Source of the DNA: Clostridium scatologenes
GTDB taxonomy: Bacteria > Bacillota > Clostridia > Clostridiales > Clostridiaceae
Direction of reading: 5' to 3'
Assembly (NCBI RefSeq): GCF_000968375.1
Contig: NZ_CP009933.1
Span: 5,518,001 to 5,582,000 of the forward strand
Length of the DNA stretch: 64,000 nt
In this document: piece after piece, positions 25,467 to 34,634 of the stretch
How the letters are laid out: every line of letters starts with the position of its first letter
How positions within the stretch are numbered: the first letter of the stretch is position 1
Program-made: the position numbers and the translations under genes
The notes under the pieces: generated by a model
Databases searched by the model: none
Seen by the model: the letters and a program-made list of their open reading frames with translations, nothing else
What the model was told of the DNA's origin: nothing

Positions 25467-25895
25467 ATGAATAAATTCAAGTCACTTATGTTTGAAATAA
25501 TAACTATACTAGGAATTTTACTTCTAGTTTTAGTAGCAGGTCTTGTGGATTTAAGGAATGGTCAATCAACTGTAAATTCTAAAGAAGTTCAAGAGATGAG
25601 TGTTTCTATTGAAAATGATAGAAAAAATATTGAAAAGATGAGCAGTGAATTAATTAAAAAAAATCAAGAACTTGAGCAAATGAAATCAAATTTAGGAAAA
25701 TTAAAATCTGATAATATAGAAGAATGGAATAATAGCATTATAATTTATAATAAAAAGTTATCGGAGTATAGAAATAGTTTAGAAGAGTATAATACCAGCT
25801 TAGACAGATATAATAAAAGATATAATCAATTTAAAGTAATGGGGAAGAAAAATGAAAGCTTAATACAATGGATTAAATCAATAATTGGAATTTGA
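25467..25895 (+). CDS. Membrane-anchored coiled-coil protein, unknown
   Basis: This 142-residue protein has an AGGGGATG site. One membrane segment (about residues 8-26, FEIITILGILLLVLVAGLVD) is followed by roughly 90 residues of charged helix with heptad-like spacing (SVSIENDRKNIEKMSSELIK). A Tyr/Asn-rich stretch, YNKKLSEYRNSLEEYNTSLD, repeats a Y-N-x-x-L pattern. I recognise no family. The next gene is an L,D-transpeptidase 124 bases on, so a wall-associated role is possible but unproven. Confidence 0.6.
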   Translation: MNKFKSLMFEIITILGILLLVLVAGLVDLRNGQSTVNSKEVQEMSVSIENDRKNIEKMSSELIKKNQELEQMKSNLGKLKSDNIEEWNNSIIIYNKKLSEYRNSLEEYNTSLDRYNKRYNQFKVMGKKNESLIQWIKSIIGI

Positions 25896-26019
25896 AAAAA
25901 CATTAAATGAAAATTTTATGCAATAAAGTTTAAATAGTAAGTAATGAAAATGAAAAAATTAACGAAAATTAATATTAAGAAAAGAAAATTTACATCGTTA
26001 AAATATCTGGAGGTATAAC

Positions 26020-26682
26020 ATGAAAAATCACTACAAAAAATTCCCTTTGGTATTTTTAATATTTGGTATTTTTTTAATTGTGCTTATTTCTGGAATATCC
26101 ATAAAAAAATATATAAAGACAAAAGAAGCTGATAATTCCAAACAAGTTTTGATGAAAAAAAGTGCTGATTCTACAAAAGAAAATGAAAAGCTTTTTTTTA
26201 ATAAACAAGAAGCTGTTCCTGAAAAGGCTTCAATTAAGGTATATAAAAAAAGAAGAGTATTAGAACTTTATTCTAGTGATAAATTAGTGGGAAGATTTAA
26301 AATTGGGTTAGGGAGGTCTCCGGAAGGATATAAAGAAAAGGAAGGAGACAATAAAACTCCAGAAGGAAGCTATTATATATGCTATAGGAATGGAAATACA
26401 AAATATACTTATTTTATTGGTATAAGTTATCCAAATATTGAAGATGCTAAAAGAGGATTACAACAGGGACTTATAAATGAAGCTACCTATAAAAGAATAG
26501 AAAGAGCAGTGAATGATAAAAGGCAACCACCATGGAATACACCTTTAGGTGGAGAAGTAGGATTACATGGCGGTGGAAATAAATACGATTGGAGCTATGG
26601 ATGTATTGCATTAACTGATGAAGATATTAATATATTAAAACAATATGCACCAAATGGGACTACTATAGAGATTTATAAATAA
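26020..26682 (+). CDS. L,D-transpeptidase (YkuD domain), membrane-anchored
   Basis: This 220-residue protein has a TGGAGGT site. It has an N-terminal membrane anchor (residues 8-28) and a linker, then a YkuD domain from about residue 75 (KRRVLELYSSDKLVGRFKIG, KTPEGSYYICYRN). The catalytic motif is GLHGGGNKYDWSYGCIALTD, with the H-x-G and S-x-G-C nucleophile. These enzymes make 3-3 peptidoglycan cross-links or attach proteins to the wall. In clostridia such linkages are common. It is monocistronic, with its own terminator. Confidence 0.92.
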   Translation: MKNHYKKFPLVFLIFGIFLIVLISGISIKKYIKTKEADNSKQVLMKKSADSTKENEKLFFNKQEAVPEKASIKVYKKRRVLELYSSDKLVGRFKIGLGRSPEGYKEKEGDNKTPEGSYYICYRNGNTKYTYFIGISYPNIEDAKRGLQQGLINEATYKRIERAVNDKRQPPWNTPLGGEVGLHGGGNKYDWSYGCIALTDEDINILKQYAPNGTTIEIYK

Positions 26683-26717
26683 TGAATGGCAATTTAATTG
26701 CTATTCATTATTTTTTT
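26681..26717 (+). terminator. Intrinsic terminator of the L,D-transpeptidase gene
   Basis: AATGAATgGCAA (26681-26692) pairs with TTGCtATTCATT (26698-26709), followed by ATTTTTTTA. It overlaps the stop codon. Confidence 0.8.
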
Positions 26718-26891
26718 ATGAGATTAATACATGCGCCTATAGAAAATTGCAATAGTTAATGATTTTAAATAAAAGGTATGATATTATTATTATTGCAATT
26801 TAGTAAAACATAACTAAATTGTAGTATAAATTACATTGTGTAAAATACTATTAAAAGATTTGTAAAAAACTTATGAGAAAGGACTAGATCT

Positions 26892-28919
26892 ATGAATAAA
26901 AAATTTTTTTCTAAAAGTAAATCTATAAAATTTAAAGTTCTTGTTATGCCTCTAATTATTATATTTTCAGTTATAGTTGTAATAGCTACAGTATCTATAT
27001 TGGAAACAAAATCAAAGCTCATGGAACAAATGAAAATAAATGGGACAAATATAGGAAAAGAAATATCTAGTGAAATGGGTAAAAACAGCAGTACTATGGA
27101 TACATTAAATGAATCTATAGAAACCAGAATAAAGACATTAGGAGGTTTTATAGCGGCAAATTCGGATAAAATGAACAGCGACTATTTAGTTCAGTTGGCA
27201 AAGCAATTTGAAGTAGATGAAATAAATGTTACAGATTCTAGTGGTAAGATAGTATATGCTAATTTACCATCAAGCATAGGTTCTGTATTTGACAGTAAGC
27301 ATATATCTTATTCTGTACTTACAGGAGAAAGAACAGAGTTAATGGAGAACATAAGAAAGAGCAGAGAGAATAATAATTATTACAAATACGGATATGTTAG
27401 AAAACCTGATGGAGGAATAGTTCAAGTAGGAGTCCTTGCTAATAAAGTTCAAAAATTAAATGCAAGCGTGGAAACTCAATCTTTAATTAATGAATTAATG
27501 TCTGGTGATAAAGGCATAGTTTATGCTTTATTTATAGATAAAAATTTAAAAGCAACAGCTCATAGTGAAAAGGATAGAATAGGAAAAGTGCTTGATGATG
27601 AGGGAAGCAAAGCAGCAGCAGTTGATGGAAAAATTTATTCATCTATATATAAATATAAAGGAAAAACTGAAGTATATGATGTAGTTGTACCTGTTTACAA
27701 GAATGGTACTCATATAGGAGCTATAGATATAGGGCTTTCTACAGAAAGTTTACATAAAACTATTGATACTATGGTAGGAATGATAGTAATGATTTCAATA
27801 ATTGCATTTGTAATATTTGCTTCTATTATGCTTGTAGTTGCTAAAAGAATAATAAAACCACTTAATAGTTTGGTAGAAGTAGCTGGAAAAGTTTCAAAGG
27901 GAGAATTTAATAATGAAATTGAAGTTTTAAGTAATGATGAAATTGGAGTTTTAGGAAAAAGTTTTAAATCCATGTCAGACAGTTTAAAGATTACTATAGG
28001 GAAGTTAAAAAATGAAGCTTCTAGAGTAAGCAGCATGTCATCTGATTTAAGTAATAATGCTGAGCAAATGGCCAGTGCAGCTGATGAAGTAACAAGTGCA
28101 ATACAGGATGTTACCAGCGGAGCAACAAAGCAAGCAAATGATTTAGCTGATGTGGTCAATAATATATCTAACTTATCTGAAGAACTTCAAAATATATATA
28201 GTAAAATATCTTGTGTTAAGGAAAGTTCACAGGAAACAGAAGAAAAAGCTAAAGTAGGAAAATCTCAGATAGAAATTCTTTTGAATTCTATTGAAAATAT
28301 AAAGGAATCTTTTGATATAGTATCTGATAAGATTGCTAATTTAAATTTAAGTGTATCTCAAGTAGGAAGCATAACTGATGTAATTAATGAAATATCAGAA
28401 CAGACTAATTTACTTGCTCTAAATGCTGCTATTGAAGCTGCTAGAGCTGGTGAGGCAGGAAAAGGTTTTGCTGTAGTAGCAGAGGAAGTGAGAACCCTTG
28501 CAGAGCAATCTCAAGAATCAACAGGAAAAATACAAATGTTAATTCAGTCTATAAGCAGTGAAACTTCAAAGGTAATGAGCACATCAGGAGAGGTTAAAAA
28601 TCTTTTAGTAAAGCAAAAGGATACAGTAAATATAACTGTGAAATCTTTTGAAGATATGCTTAATGCTTCATCTAAAATATCACCGTTAGTACATGATACT
28701 TATAAATCCATTGAAAAAACAATGGAGTCTAAGGAAATTATCATGAACAAGGTAGAATCAGTTACTGCTGTGTCACAAGAAACTTCAGCATCTTCAGAAG
28801 AAATTTCGGCATCATCAGAAGAGATGCTAGCGAATACAGAGAGTGTTTCAAAATTTGCATCAGAACTAAATGAAGTAGCACAGAAGCTTAATTTGGAAAC
28901 AAATAAATTTAAAATTTGA
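26892..28919 (+). CDS. Methyl-accepting chemotaxis protein with Cache sensor
   Basis: This 675-residue protein has a GAAAGGA site. Membrane segments lie near residues 15-36 and 290-313. Between them is an extracellular Cache domain (EINVTDSSGKIVYANLPSSI, GIVYALFIDKNLKATAHSEK, VVVPVYKNGTHIGAIDIGLS). Next come HAMP (KRIIKPLNSLVEVAGKVSKG) and the signalling tip QTNLLALNAAIEAARAGEAG. The C-terminal SSEEISASSEEMLANTESV contains Glu pairs typical of methylation sites. It is a full-length, normal receptor; the ligand is unknown. It is monocistronic with a strong terminator. Confidence 0.94.
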   Translation: MNKKFFSKSKSIKFKVLVMPLIIIFSVIVVIATVSILETKSKLMEQMKINGTNIGKEISSEMGKNSSTMDTLNESIETRIKTLGGFIAANSDKMNSDYLVQLAKQFEVDEINVTDSSGKIVYANLPSSIGSVFDSKHISYSVLTGERTELMENIRKSRENNNYYKYGYVRKPDGGIVQVGVLANKVQKLNASVETQSLINELMSGDKGIVYALFIDKNLKATAHSEKDRIGKVLDDEGSKAAAVDGKIYSSIYKYKGKTEVYDVVVPVYKNGTHIGAIDIGLSTESLHKTIDTMVGMIVMISIIAFVIFASIMLVVAKRIIKPLNSLVEVAGKVSKGEFNNEIEVLSNDEIGVLGKSFKSMSDSLKITIGKLKNEASRVSSMSSDLSNNAEQMASAADEVTSAIQDVTSGATKQANDLADVVNNISNLSEELQNIYSKISCVKESSQETEEKAKVGKSQIEILLNSIENIKESFDIVSDKIANLNLSVSQVGSITDVINEISEQTNLLALNAAIEAARAGEAGKGFAVVAEEVRTLAEQSQESTGKIQMLIQSISSETSKVMSTSGEVKNLLVKQKDTVNITVKSFEDMLNASSKISPLVHDTYKSIEKTMESKEIIMNKVESVTAVSQETSASSEEISASSEEMLANTESVSKFASELNEVAQKLNLETNKFKI

Positions 28920-28928
28920 TAAAATAAA

Positions 28929-28968
28929 AAAACAGCTGATTGTGTTAAATGCATAATCAGCTGTTTTA
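28929..28968 (+). terminator. Intrinsic terminator of the MCP gene
   Basis: AAAACAGCTGATT (28929-28941) pairs perfectly with AATCAGCTGTTTT (28955-28967). The T-run is part of the 3' arm. Confidence 0.8.
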
Positions 28969-29312
28969 AGTAGTTCTTAATTCAAGTATAGGGATTCTAT
29001 ATAATTTTTGAATTTTAAATCAATCCTTTCTATTGAAAGATATAATTTAAATAGTACCCATAAACATTATCAAAAATTTTTTATTTAAATATTAAAAGAA
29101 GAGAAAATATCATATATTCGGGGAAAGAGTTTTAAACAAATCATATTAAGAACTACTAGCAGCAATATATATAAGCTGTTAATAGAAATTATATCATAGT
29201 GTGGATGAAAGTCAATGATTGTTAAAGAATTTTTAGAAAATTTTAATAAAAGAAAAAAATAAAAAGCTACAAATCAAATTGCGCTTTTGCAAAAAAAGTA
29301 TAAAAAATAAAT
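28969..29312. other. Intergenic, no gene seen
   Basis: About 340 AT-rich bases lie between the MCP terminator and the abrB terminator. The only candidate ORF is a 15-codon Lys-rich stretch near 29213 without a site. I see no repeat copy or promoter of note. Confidence 0.5.
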
Positions 29313-29346
29313 TATGCAAGATATAATTCTATGATATATCTTGCAT
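29313..29346 (-). terminator. Terminator of abrB
   Basis: ATGCAAGATATA (29313-29324) pairs perfectly with TATATCTTGCAT (29335-29346). On the minus strand it is followed by AATTTATTTTTT. Confidence 0.75.
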
Positions 29347-29354
29347 AGCTTGGC

Positions 29355-29600
29355 TTATATGGATTTTTTTAATTCTTCGAAACAATGCTTGCAAATATTT
29401 TTACCTTTGTAGTTTACTACATCTTTAGCATCACCACAGAACATGCAAGAAGGATTATATTTTTTTAATATAATATGGTTTCCTTCTACATATATTCCTA
29501 AAGGATCTTTAATAGCAATATCAAGAGTTCTTCTTAATTCTATAGGTAAAACTATTCTTCCAAGCTCATCAACTTTTCTTACAATTCCTGTTGACTTCAT
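29355..29600 (-). CDS. abrB: AbrB/SpoVT-type transition-state regulator with zinc-finger-like tail
   Basis: This 81-residue protein has a perfect AGGAGG site. The N-terminal swapped-hairpin DNA-binding domain reads MKSTGIVRKVDELGRIVLPI then ELRRTLDIAIKDPLGIYVEG, the AbrB signature. The C-terminal part has CMFCGDAKDVV...NICKHCFEEL, two CxxC pairs that could bind zinc. This arrangement is common in clostridial AbrB homologues. In clostridia such proteins act in sporulation and solvent or stationary-phase control. The promoter carries an inverted repeat, so autoregulation is likely. Several abrB paralogues may exist in the genome. Confidence 0.92.
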   Translation of the reverse strand: MKSTGIVRKVDELGRIVLPIELRRTLDIAIKDPLGIYVEGNHIILKKYNPSCMFCGDAKDVVNYKGKNICKHCFEELKKSI

Positions 29601-29639
29601 TTTTTTCCTCCTAAAACAAAATTCGACTTTTATTACTTA

Positions 29640-29669
29640 AATAATAACACTAATGTTATTATTAGTCAA
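29640..29669 (-). promoter_or_regulatory. abrB promoter with inverted repeat
   Basis: On the minus strand, TTGACT (29664-29669) and TATTAT (29641-29646) are separated by exactly 17 bases. AATAATAACA (29640-29649) and TGTTATTATT (29654-29663) form a perfect inverted repeat that covers the -10 and spacer. It is a good candidate operator, possibly for AbrB itself. Confidence 0.6.
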
Positions 29670-29881
29670 TGGGAAAATACATTTTTTCTAATAAATATAA
29701 AATTATAAAAAAAATATGGAAAAAATTTCATTAAACGAAAATAAAACATGAAAAATGTAAAAACTATGTTTCACGGAGGTTAAGAAACTATAAGTTATTT
29801 ATTACATAAAGATAAGAATAGATAAAGCTTTAAAATATTGAGAAATGAAAGTTTGTTTAAATATTAGCAGTGAAATATAAA

Positions 29882-29947
29882 TTGTTCAAATATAAATAAA
29901 TATGCTATACTATTACTGTGCTAATAGCAGTAAATATGTTGTTAGCA
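29882..29947 (+). promoter_or_regulatory. fbp promoter with downstream dyad
   Basis: TTGTTC (29882-29887) and TATACT (29906-29911) are 18 bases apart. TGCTAA (29919-29924) and TTAGCA (29942-29947) form a dyad at the expected start of transcription. It could be an operator or a 5' hairpin. The assignment to fbp rests on position alone. Confidence 0.45.
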
Positions 29948-30002
29948 TAGAATAAAGTATAACATTATTATAAAAATGAAAAATTATAGAAGGAGAAGAA
30001 AT

Positions 30003-32003
30003 ATGATTTTCTATGATGAAGATAATTTAGAAATAATAGAAAAAGATCTTAGATATCTTCAATTGCTTTCTAATCAATATCCAACTATATCAAGTGCAAG
30101 TACAGAAATTATAAATTTACAGGCCATTTTAAATTTACCAAAAGGAACAGAGCACTTTATAAGTGATATACATGGAGAATATGAATCTTTTACCCATATG
30201 CTGAAAAATGCTTCAGGAGTTATTAAAAGAAAAATAGATGATGTTTTTGGTAATTCTTTAAGGGAAAAACAAAAGGCTGCTTTAGCTACTATTATTTATT
30301 ATCCAGAACAAAAGCTGGAGTTGATAAAACAAACAGAGGTTAATGCAGAAGATTGGTATAAAATTACTTTATATCAACTTATTGAATTATGTAAAAATAT
30401 ATGTTCGAAATATACAAGATCAAAAGTGAGAAAAGCTCTACCTCAGGATTTTGCATATATAATAGAAGAATTACTTCATGAGCAAGAAGATGGAGCGGAC
30501 AAACATGCATACTATAATGGAATTATAAAAACTATAATAGATATAGATAGAGCTGGAGAATTTATTATAGCTATATCCAAAGTTATACAAAATTTAGTAG
30601 TAGATAGACTTCATATTATAGGTGATATTTATGATAGAGGTCCTGGTGCTGATATTATTATGGAAGCCCTAATAAAACATCATTCTGTAGATATTCAATG
30701 GGGAAACCATGATATATTATGGATGGGGGCAGCAGCAGGATGTGAAGCTTGTATATGTAATGTTCTTAGAATATCTTTAAGATATGCTAATTTAAGAACT
30801 ATTGAAGATGGATATGGAATTAATTTATTGCCACTTGCTACTTATTCTATGGAATTTTATGAAAAAGATGAATGCAAAGGTTTTAAACCTAGAACCTTAG
30901 ATAAAGATATAAGTAATAATGAGCTAAATCTTTTAGCAAAAATGCACAAAGCAATTTCAATAATTCAATTTAAAGTGGAAGGCAGTATTATTAAGAAACA
31001 TCCAGAATTTCAGATGGATGATAGGATGTTATTAGATAAAATAAATATAGAAACAGGAGAAATAAATTTATATGGGAAGACATATAAACTAAATGATACT
31101 ACGTTCCCGACTATAGATTGGAAAAATCCTTATGAGTTAACAGATGGAGAGAGAGAACTTATAAATAAGTTAACTCGTTCCTTCATAAATAGTGAAAAGC
31201 TTCAAAAGCATATTAAATTTTTGTATAGTAAAGGAAATATGTATTTAACATATAATTCTAATCTTTTATATCATGGATGTATTCCGTTAAATGAAAATGG
31301 AAGTTTTAAAGAGGTTAAAATAGGAAATATAAAATATAGTGGAAAAGCTTTGTTGGATAGATTTGATCGTGTAGCAAGAGATTCATTCTTCTTTAAAAAT
31401 GATATAGAACTTAAAAATTATGGTATGGATATGATGTGGTATTTATGGTGCGGTCCAAACTCACCAGTCTTTGGAAAAAAGAGAATGACTACATTTGAAA
31501 GATATTTTATAAATGATAAAGATACACATTATGAAGAGAAAAATCATTATTATAAATACAGAGATAATGAAAAGATATGCAAGAATATTTTGGCTGAATT
31601 CAATTTAGACCCTGATAATTCACATATTGTTAATGGACATATACCAGTTAAGACAAAAGAAGGAGAAAGTCCTATAAAAGCTAATGGAAGACTTCTTGTA
31701 ATAGACGGTGGATTTTGTAAAGCATATCAGCCACAAACTGGAATAGCAGGATATACATTGATTTATAACTCATATGGATTACTTTTAACATCTCATGAAC
31801 CTTTTGCAGCTATAAAGGATGCTGTTAAAAATGATAAGGATATTTTGTCATCTACTATAATTTTAGAACATGTAGCTAGCAGAAAACGAGTAGCAGATAC
31901 TGATAAAGGATTGGAGCTTAAGAGTCAAGTAAAGGATTTGGAAAAGCTTCTTATAGCTTATAGAAAGGGTTTAATTAAAGAAGGATATGAATCAAAGTGG
32001 TGA
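30003..32003 (+). CDS. fbp: Fructose-1,6-bisphosphatase, class III
   Basis: This gluconeogenic enzyme hydrolyses fructose-1,6-bisphosphate. The start is the ATG at 30003, behind GAAGGAGAAG; an ATG at 29976 has no site. The 666-residue length matches the Firmicute class III enzyme (about 640-670). It has a metallophosphatase core: HFISDIHGEYESF, LHIIGDIYDRGPGAD, DIQWGNHDILWMGAAAG, and NGHIPVKTKEGESPIKANGR. These supply the Asp, His and Asn metal ligands. It is monocistronic. Its terminator overlaps the stop codon. Confidence 0.96.
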   Translation: MIFYDEDNLEIIEKDLRYLQLLSNQYPTISSASTEIINLQAILNLPKGTEHFISDIHGEYESFTHMLKNASGVIKRKIDDVFGNSLREKQKAALATIIYYPEQKLELIKQTEVNAEDWYKITLYQLIELCKNICSKYTRSKVRKALPQDFAYIIEELLHEQEDGADKHAYYNGIIKTIIDIDRAGEFIIAISKVIQNLVVDRLHIIGDIYDRGPGADIIMEALIKHHSVDIQWGNHDILWMGAAAGCEACICNVLRISLRYANLRTIEDGYGINLLPLATYSMEFYEKDECKGFKPRTLDKDISNNELNLLAKMHKAISIIQFKVEGSIIKKHPEFQMDDRMLLDKINIETGEINLYGKTYKLNDTTFPTIDWKNPYELTDGERELINKLTRSFINSEKLQKHIKFLYSKGNMYLTYNSNLLYHGCIPLNENGSFKEVKIGNIKYSGKALLDRFDRVARDSFFFKNDIELKNYGMDMMWYLWCGPNSPVFGKKRMTTFERYFINDKDTHYEEKNHYYKYRDNEKICKNILAEFNLDPDNSHIVNGHIPVKTKEGESPIKANGRLLVIDGGFCKAYQPQTGIAGYTLIYNSYGLLLTSHEPFAAIKDAVKNDKDILSSTIILEHVASRKRVADTDKGLELKSQVKDLEKLLIAYRKGLIKEGYESKW

Positions 32004-32030
32004 AAATTTTAATTTCACCACTTATTATTT
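31996..32030. terminator. Hairpin shared by fbp and cls 3' ends
   Basis: AAGTGGTGAAA (31996-32006) pairs perfectly with TTTCACCACTT (32014-32024), with ATTATTTTG after it. It lies between convergent genes and may stop both. Confidence 0.7.
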
Positions 32031-32045
32031 TGAAAATGCTATGCA

Positions 32046-33470
32046 TTACATTAAAGATGAAAAAATTCTGCAAAATGCTTCGAATGCTTTTGTATAAGGG
32101 GAAAGATTGTTGAAATAGTCTAATGTGATTCTTTTGCTTTTTTTCAAATCTTCAAAAAATAAAGTCTCAAGTTCTTCTGTAGTATCCTCATCATAAATTA
32201 CAGCATTAATTTCATAATTTAATTCATAACTTCGAATATCCATGTTAGCAGTACCTATTGTGCACATTTTACCATCTATAGATGTAGTTTTTGCATGTAC
32301 AAAATTATGTTTATCATAAAAGTACAATCTTATTCCGTTCTTTACTAGGTCTTCTAAATAAGTTCTTGAAGCATAGTGAACTAAAATGTGATCATATTTG
32401 CCAGGAAAAAGTATATGAACATCAACTCCGCTTAAGGAAGCTACTTTTAGAGCGTTTAAAATACTTTCGCTTGGTATAAAGTATGGGGTAGTAATGTAAA
32501 TATGATCTTTTGCTAAAGATATCATTTTGAGTACAGCTTGCTCAATTGCTGGAAATTCAGAATCAGGGCCACTTTTTATTAATTGCATTAATTTTTTATT
32601 ATTATTTTCTGTAGATGGAAAAAATTCTTCAAAGTTATCATCATAATAGAAAAGTTCTTTATTAGCTTCTTTTATAGTGGCAAAATCGTCTAAAAATACG
32701 GCTTGAAGCCCGAGAACAAAGTCGCCATTAACCATTATATGAGTATCTCTCCAATATCCATATTTACTTTTACCTATATATTCATCACCTATATTAATTC
32801 CTCCTACAAAACCAACTTTTCCATCTATTACTACAATTTTCCTATGGTTTCTGTAATTTATTTGTGTATTAATATGACGCAGAATAGGAGCTAAAAAATA
32901 GGAATATTGAACTACGTCTACTCCTGCATCCTTTAAGTCTTGTATGTATTTCTTTTTTATCCTTATGCAACCCACTCTGTCCAGTATAAATCGCACTCTA
33001 ATACCCTCCAAAGACTTTTTTATAAGTATATCTTTTATTTCATTTCCTATTGTATCACTTTTTACAATATAGTATTCTAAATGAATATGATTTTTAGCCT
33101 TTAATAATTCATCTTTTAGTGATTTAAACTTTTCACTGCCATCCTTGAAAATTTTTATTGTATTGTTTGTAAAAAGTGGAGATTCGCTATTTTTAGAAAG
33201 AAGTTCTATTAAAGATGAATAACTATTATCTTTTATATCTTTTGATGCTTCATAAATTAATTCTTCTATATTGATATTTGTTTCGTTGTGCAATTTATGC
33301 TTTTTCCAATTCCTCCCTAAAAAAATATACAAAACTAATCCGCAAGGTGGCAGCGCGATAAAAATTAGCAACCATGCAATAGTTTTTTCGGGATTTTTTC
33401 TTTCAAGTACTATAAGTATTATAGAAACTATAGCATTTATAATAAATAGTAGAGATAAAGTTGATCTCAA
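32046..33470 (-). CDS. cls: Cardiolipin synthase
   Basis: The enzyme joins two phosphatidylglycerols into cardiolipin. This 474-residue protein starts at a TTG behind AGGAGGT, spaced 7 bases. Two N-terminal membrane segments (about 5-22 and 33-52) precede two phospholipase D motifs: NHRKIVVIDGKVGFVGGINI and FVHAKTTSIDGKMCTIGTAN (H-x-K-x4-D). LEYYIVKSDTIG and YITTPYFIPSESIL are also typical. Length and order fit the bacterial ClsA type. Confidence 0.95.
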   Translation of the reverse strand: MRSTLSLLFIINAIVSIILIVLERKNPEKTIAWLLIFIALPPCGLVLYIFLGRNWKKHKLHNETNINIEELIYEASKDIKDNSYSSLIELLSKNSESPLFTNNTIKIFKDGSEKFKSLKDELLKAKNHIHLEYYIVKSDTIGNEIKDILIKKSLEGIRVRFILDRVGCIRIKKKYIQDLKDAGVDVVQYSYFLAPILRHINTQINYRNHRKIVVIDGKVGFVGGINIGDEYIGKSKYGYWRDTHIMVNGDFVLGLQAVFLDDFATIKEANKELFYYDDNFEEFFPSTENNNKKLMQLIKSGPDSEFPAIEQAVLKMISLAKDHIYITTPYFIPSESILNALKVASLSGVDVHILFPGKYDHILVHYASRTYLEDLVKNGIRLYFYDKHNFVHAKTTSIDGKMCTIGTANMDIRSYELNYEINAVIYDEDTTEELETLFFEDLKKSKRITLDYFNNLSPYTKAFEAFCRIFSSLM

Positions 33471-33671
33471 ATGTACTACCTCCTATAAAAATAATGTTTT
33501 GTAAGAATATAAAATTTAATTAAATTATAACATACTTTTATTTGACAAATTACAAGTTTGATATATACTTATAAAATAAATAAAGAATTTGTTGCAAACT
33601 ATAGAATATTTTATATTTATAGAATATACTTAATATGATGATTTATATAATAGTTTGAAAGGGTGATATAT

Positions 33672-33779
33672 ATGGAATTTCAAAAAATAATATATTATTC
33701 AGCAGTTCCTGTATTTTCTATATTATTTATATTTTTATTAATAGTACTTATTAGGACTATTATGAAAAATAAGAAGTAG
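33672..33779 (+). CDS. 35-residue membrane peptide
   Basis: This short ORF has a GAAAGGGTGAT site. It reads MEFQKIIYYSAVPVFSILFI then FLLIVLIRTIMKNKK: a short polar start, one hydrophobic helix of about 22 residues and a basic tail. This is the usual pattern of a single-pass small membrane protein. A long perfect hairpin follows 105 bases on. Whether it is a regulator, a toxin-like peptide or just a small membrane protein cannot be told. Confidence 0.5.
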   Translation: MEFQKIIYYSAVPVFSILFIFLLIVLIRTIMKNKK

Positions 33780-33884
33780 CACAGCGCGTATATTTGGTGC
33801 CATGTTAAATGTAATTGATACTTATTTTATATTAATTAAAGTTTAATTTTATAATTAATATAAAAATATTCTATAAATGAAATT

Positions 33885-33941
33885 ATTATTCCTTTAAAAT
33901 TCAGAAAACTCCATAAGTTTTCTGAATTTTAAAGGAATAAT
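33885..33941. terminator. 26-bp perfect hairpin, probably bidirectional
   Basis: The arm 33885-33910 (ATTATTCCTTTAAAATTCAG...) is the exact reverse complement of 33916-33941, with a CCATA loop. It follows the small membrane peptide. The stem is longer than a usual terminator and no T-run follows the 3' arm, so a stable RNA structure or a small palindromic element is also possible. Confidence 0.5.
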
Positions 33942-34167
33942 TATATTAACTATGCACAAAATTTTATTATTGTATTTTTTTAATCAAACTGCACTATTAA
34001 GAAATTAGAAACATATATTTTTATTATAACATTTAACATAAAATATATGTGTTGAAATAGAAAAATTCATAATTTTTCAAAGTGTAATACTTTTAAACCT
34101 ATGATATAATTTAATTATAAATTGATGAATCAATTAAAATGATTTTTAAGTATTAGGAGGGGAAAAT

Positions 34168-34563
34168 TTGCTAAAGTGTGAAATCTGCGGTAGACAAGCG
34201 GATAAGCATCATATAGTTTACAGAAGCCAGGGAGGAATTGACTTTCCACTAAATTTTAAGTATCTTTGTCATGAACACCATAGAGGTAAGGAAGGACCAC
34301 ATAAAAATAGAAAGTTGGATTTGGAATATAAGCTTGAGCTTCAAAAAAATTTAGAAATGTTGCTGCACAAAGATTTTTATATTTTAGATGAATTGGTTGA
34401 TTTACTTCACATAAATAAAGGTATGTTAAAAAGAATTTTTAAAGAATATAAATTATATAAAGAGGGGTACAAAAAGTCTGATATAATATATAGACTTATG
34501 GGGAATAAGGTTTATACTAAATATATGCTAGAGGAATACTGTGATTTTATAGCGAATTTTTAG
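34168..34563 (+). CDS. HNH-type zinc protein with C-terminal helices
   Basis: This 131-residue protein starts at TTG behind AGGAGGGG. The first 45 residues read LKCEICGRQADKHHIVYRSQ then GGIDFPLNFKYLCHEHHRGK: a CxxC pair, the His-His of the beta-beta-alpha metal motif, an Asn, and C-x-x-HH. This is the HNH endonuclease pattern in its short form. The rest is helical with a possible helix-turn-helix. It stands alone with its own terminator. Nuclease activity is inferred. Confidence 0.75.
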   Translation: MLKCEICGRQADKHHIVYRSQGGIDFPLNFKYLCHEHHRGKEGPHKNRKLDLEYKLELQKNLEMLLHKDFYILDELVDLLHINKGMLKRIFKEYKLYKEGYKKSDIIYRLMGNKVYTKYMLEEYCDFIANF

Positions 34564-34594
34564 TATGTGAATAAAAAGTTAATTTACAAATGAG

Positions 34595-34634
34595 AAATGG
34601 CAAGTGATAGCTAATTTACATCACTTGTCATTTT
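34595..34634 (+). terminator. Terminator of the HNH gene
   Basis: AAATGgCAAGTGAT (34595-34608) pairs with ATCACTTGtCATTT (34620-34633), with one mismatch, and T-rich sequence within the arm. Confidence 0.65.

Noticed and set aside
27710..28159. 149-codon minus-strand frame in the MCP gene
   Set aside because: It mirrors the Ser/Ala-rich signalling helix and has no independent features.
29213..29260. 15-codon ORF in the gap after the third MCP
   Set aside because: Too short, Lys-rich, and without a ribosome-binding site.
32291..32894. Plus-strand frames opposite the cardiolipin synthase gene
   Set aside because: Shadows of cls; no site or family features.
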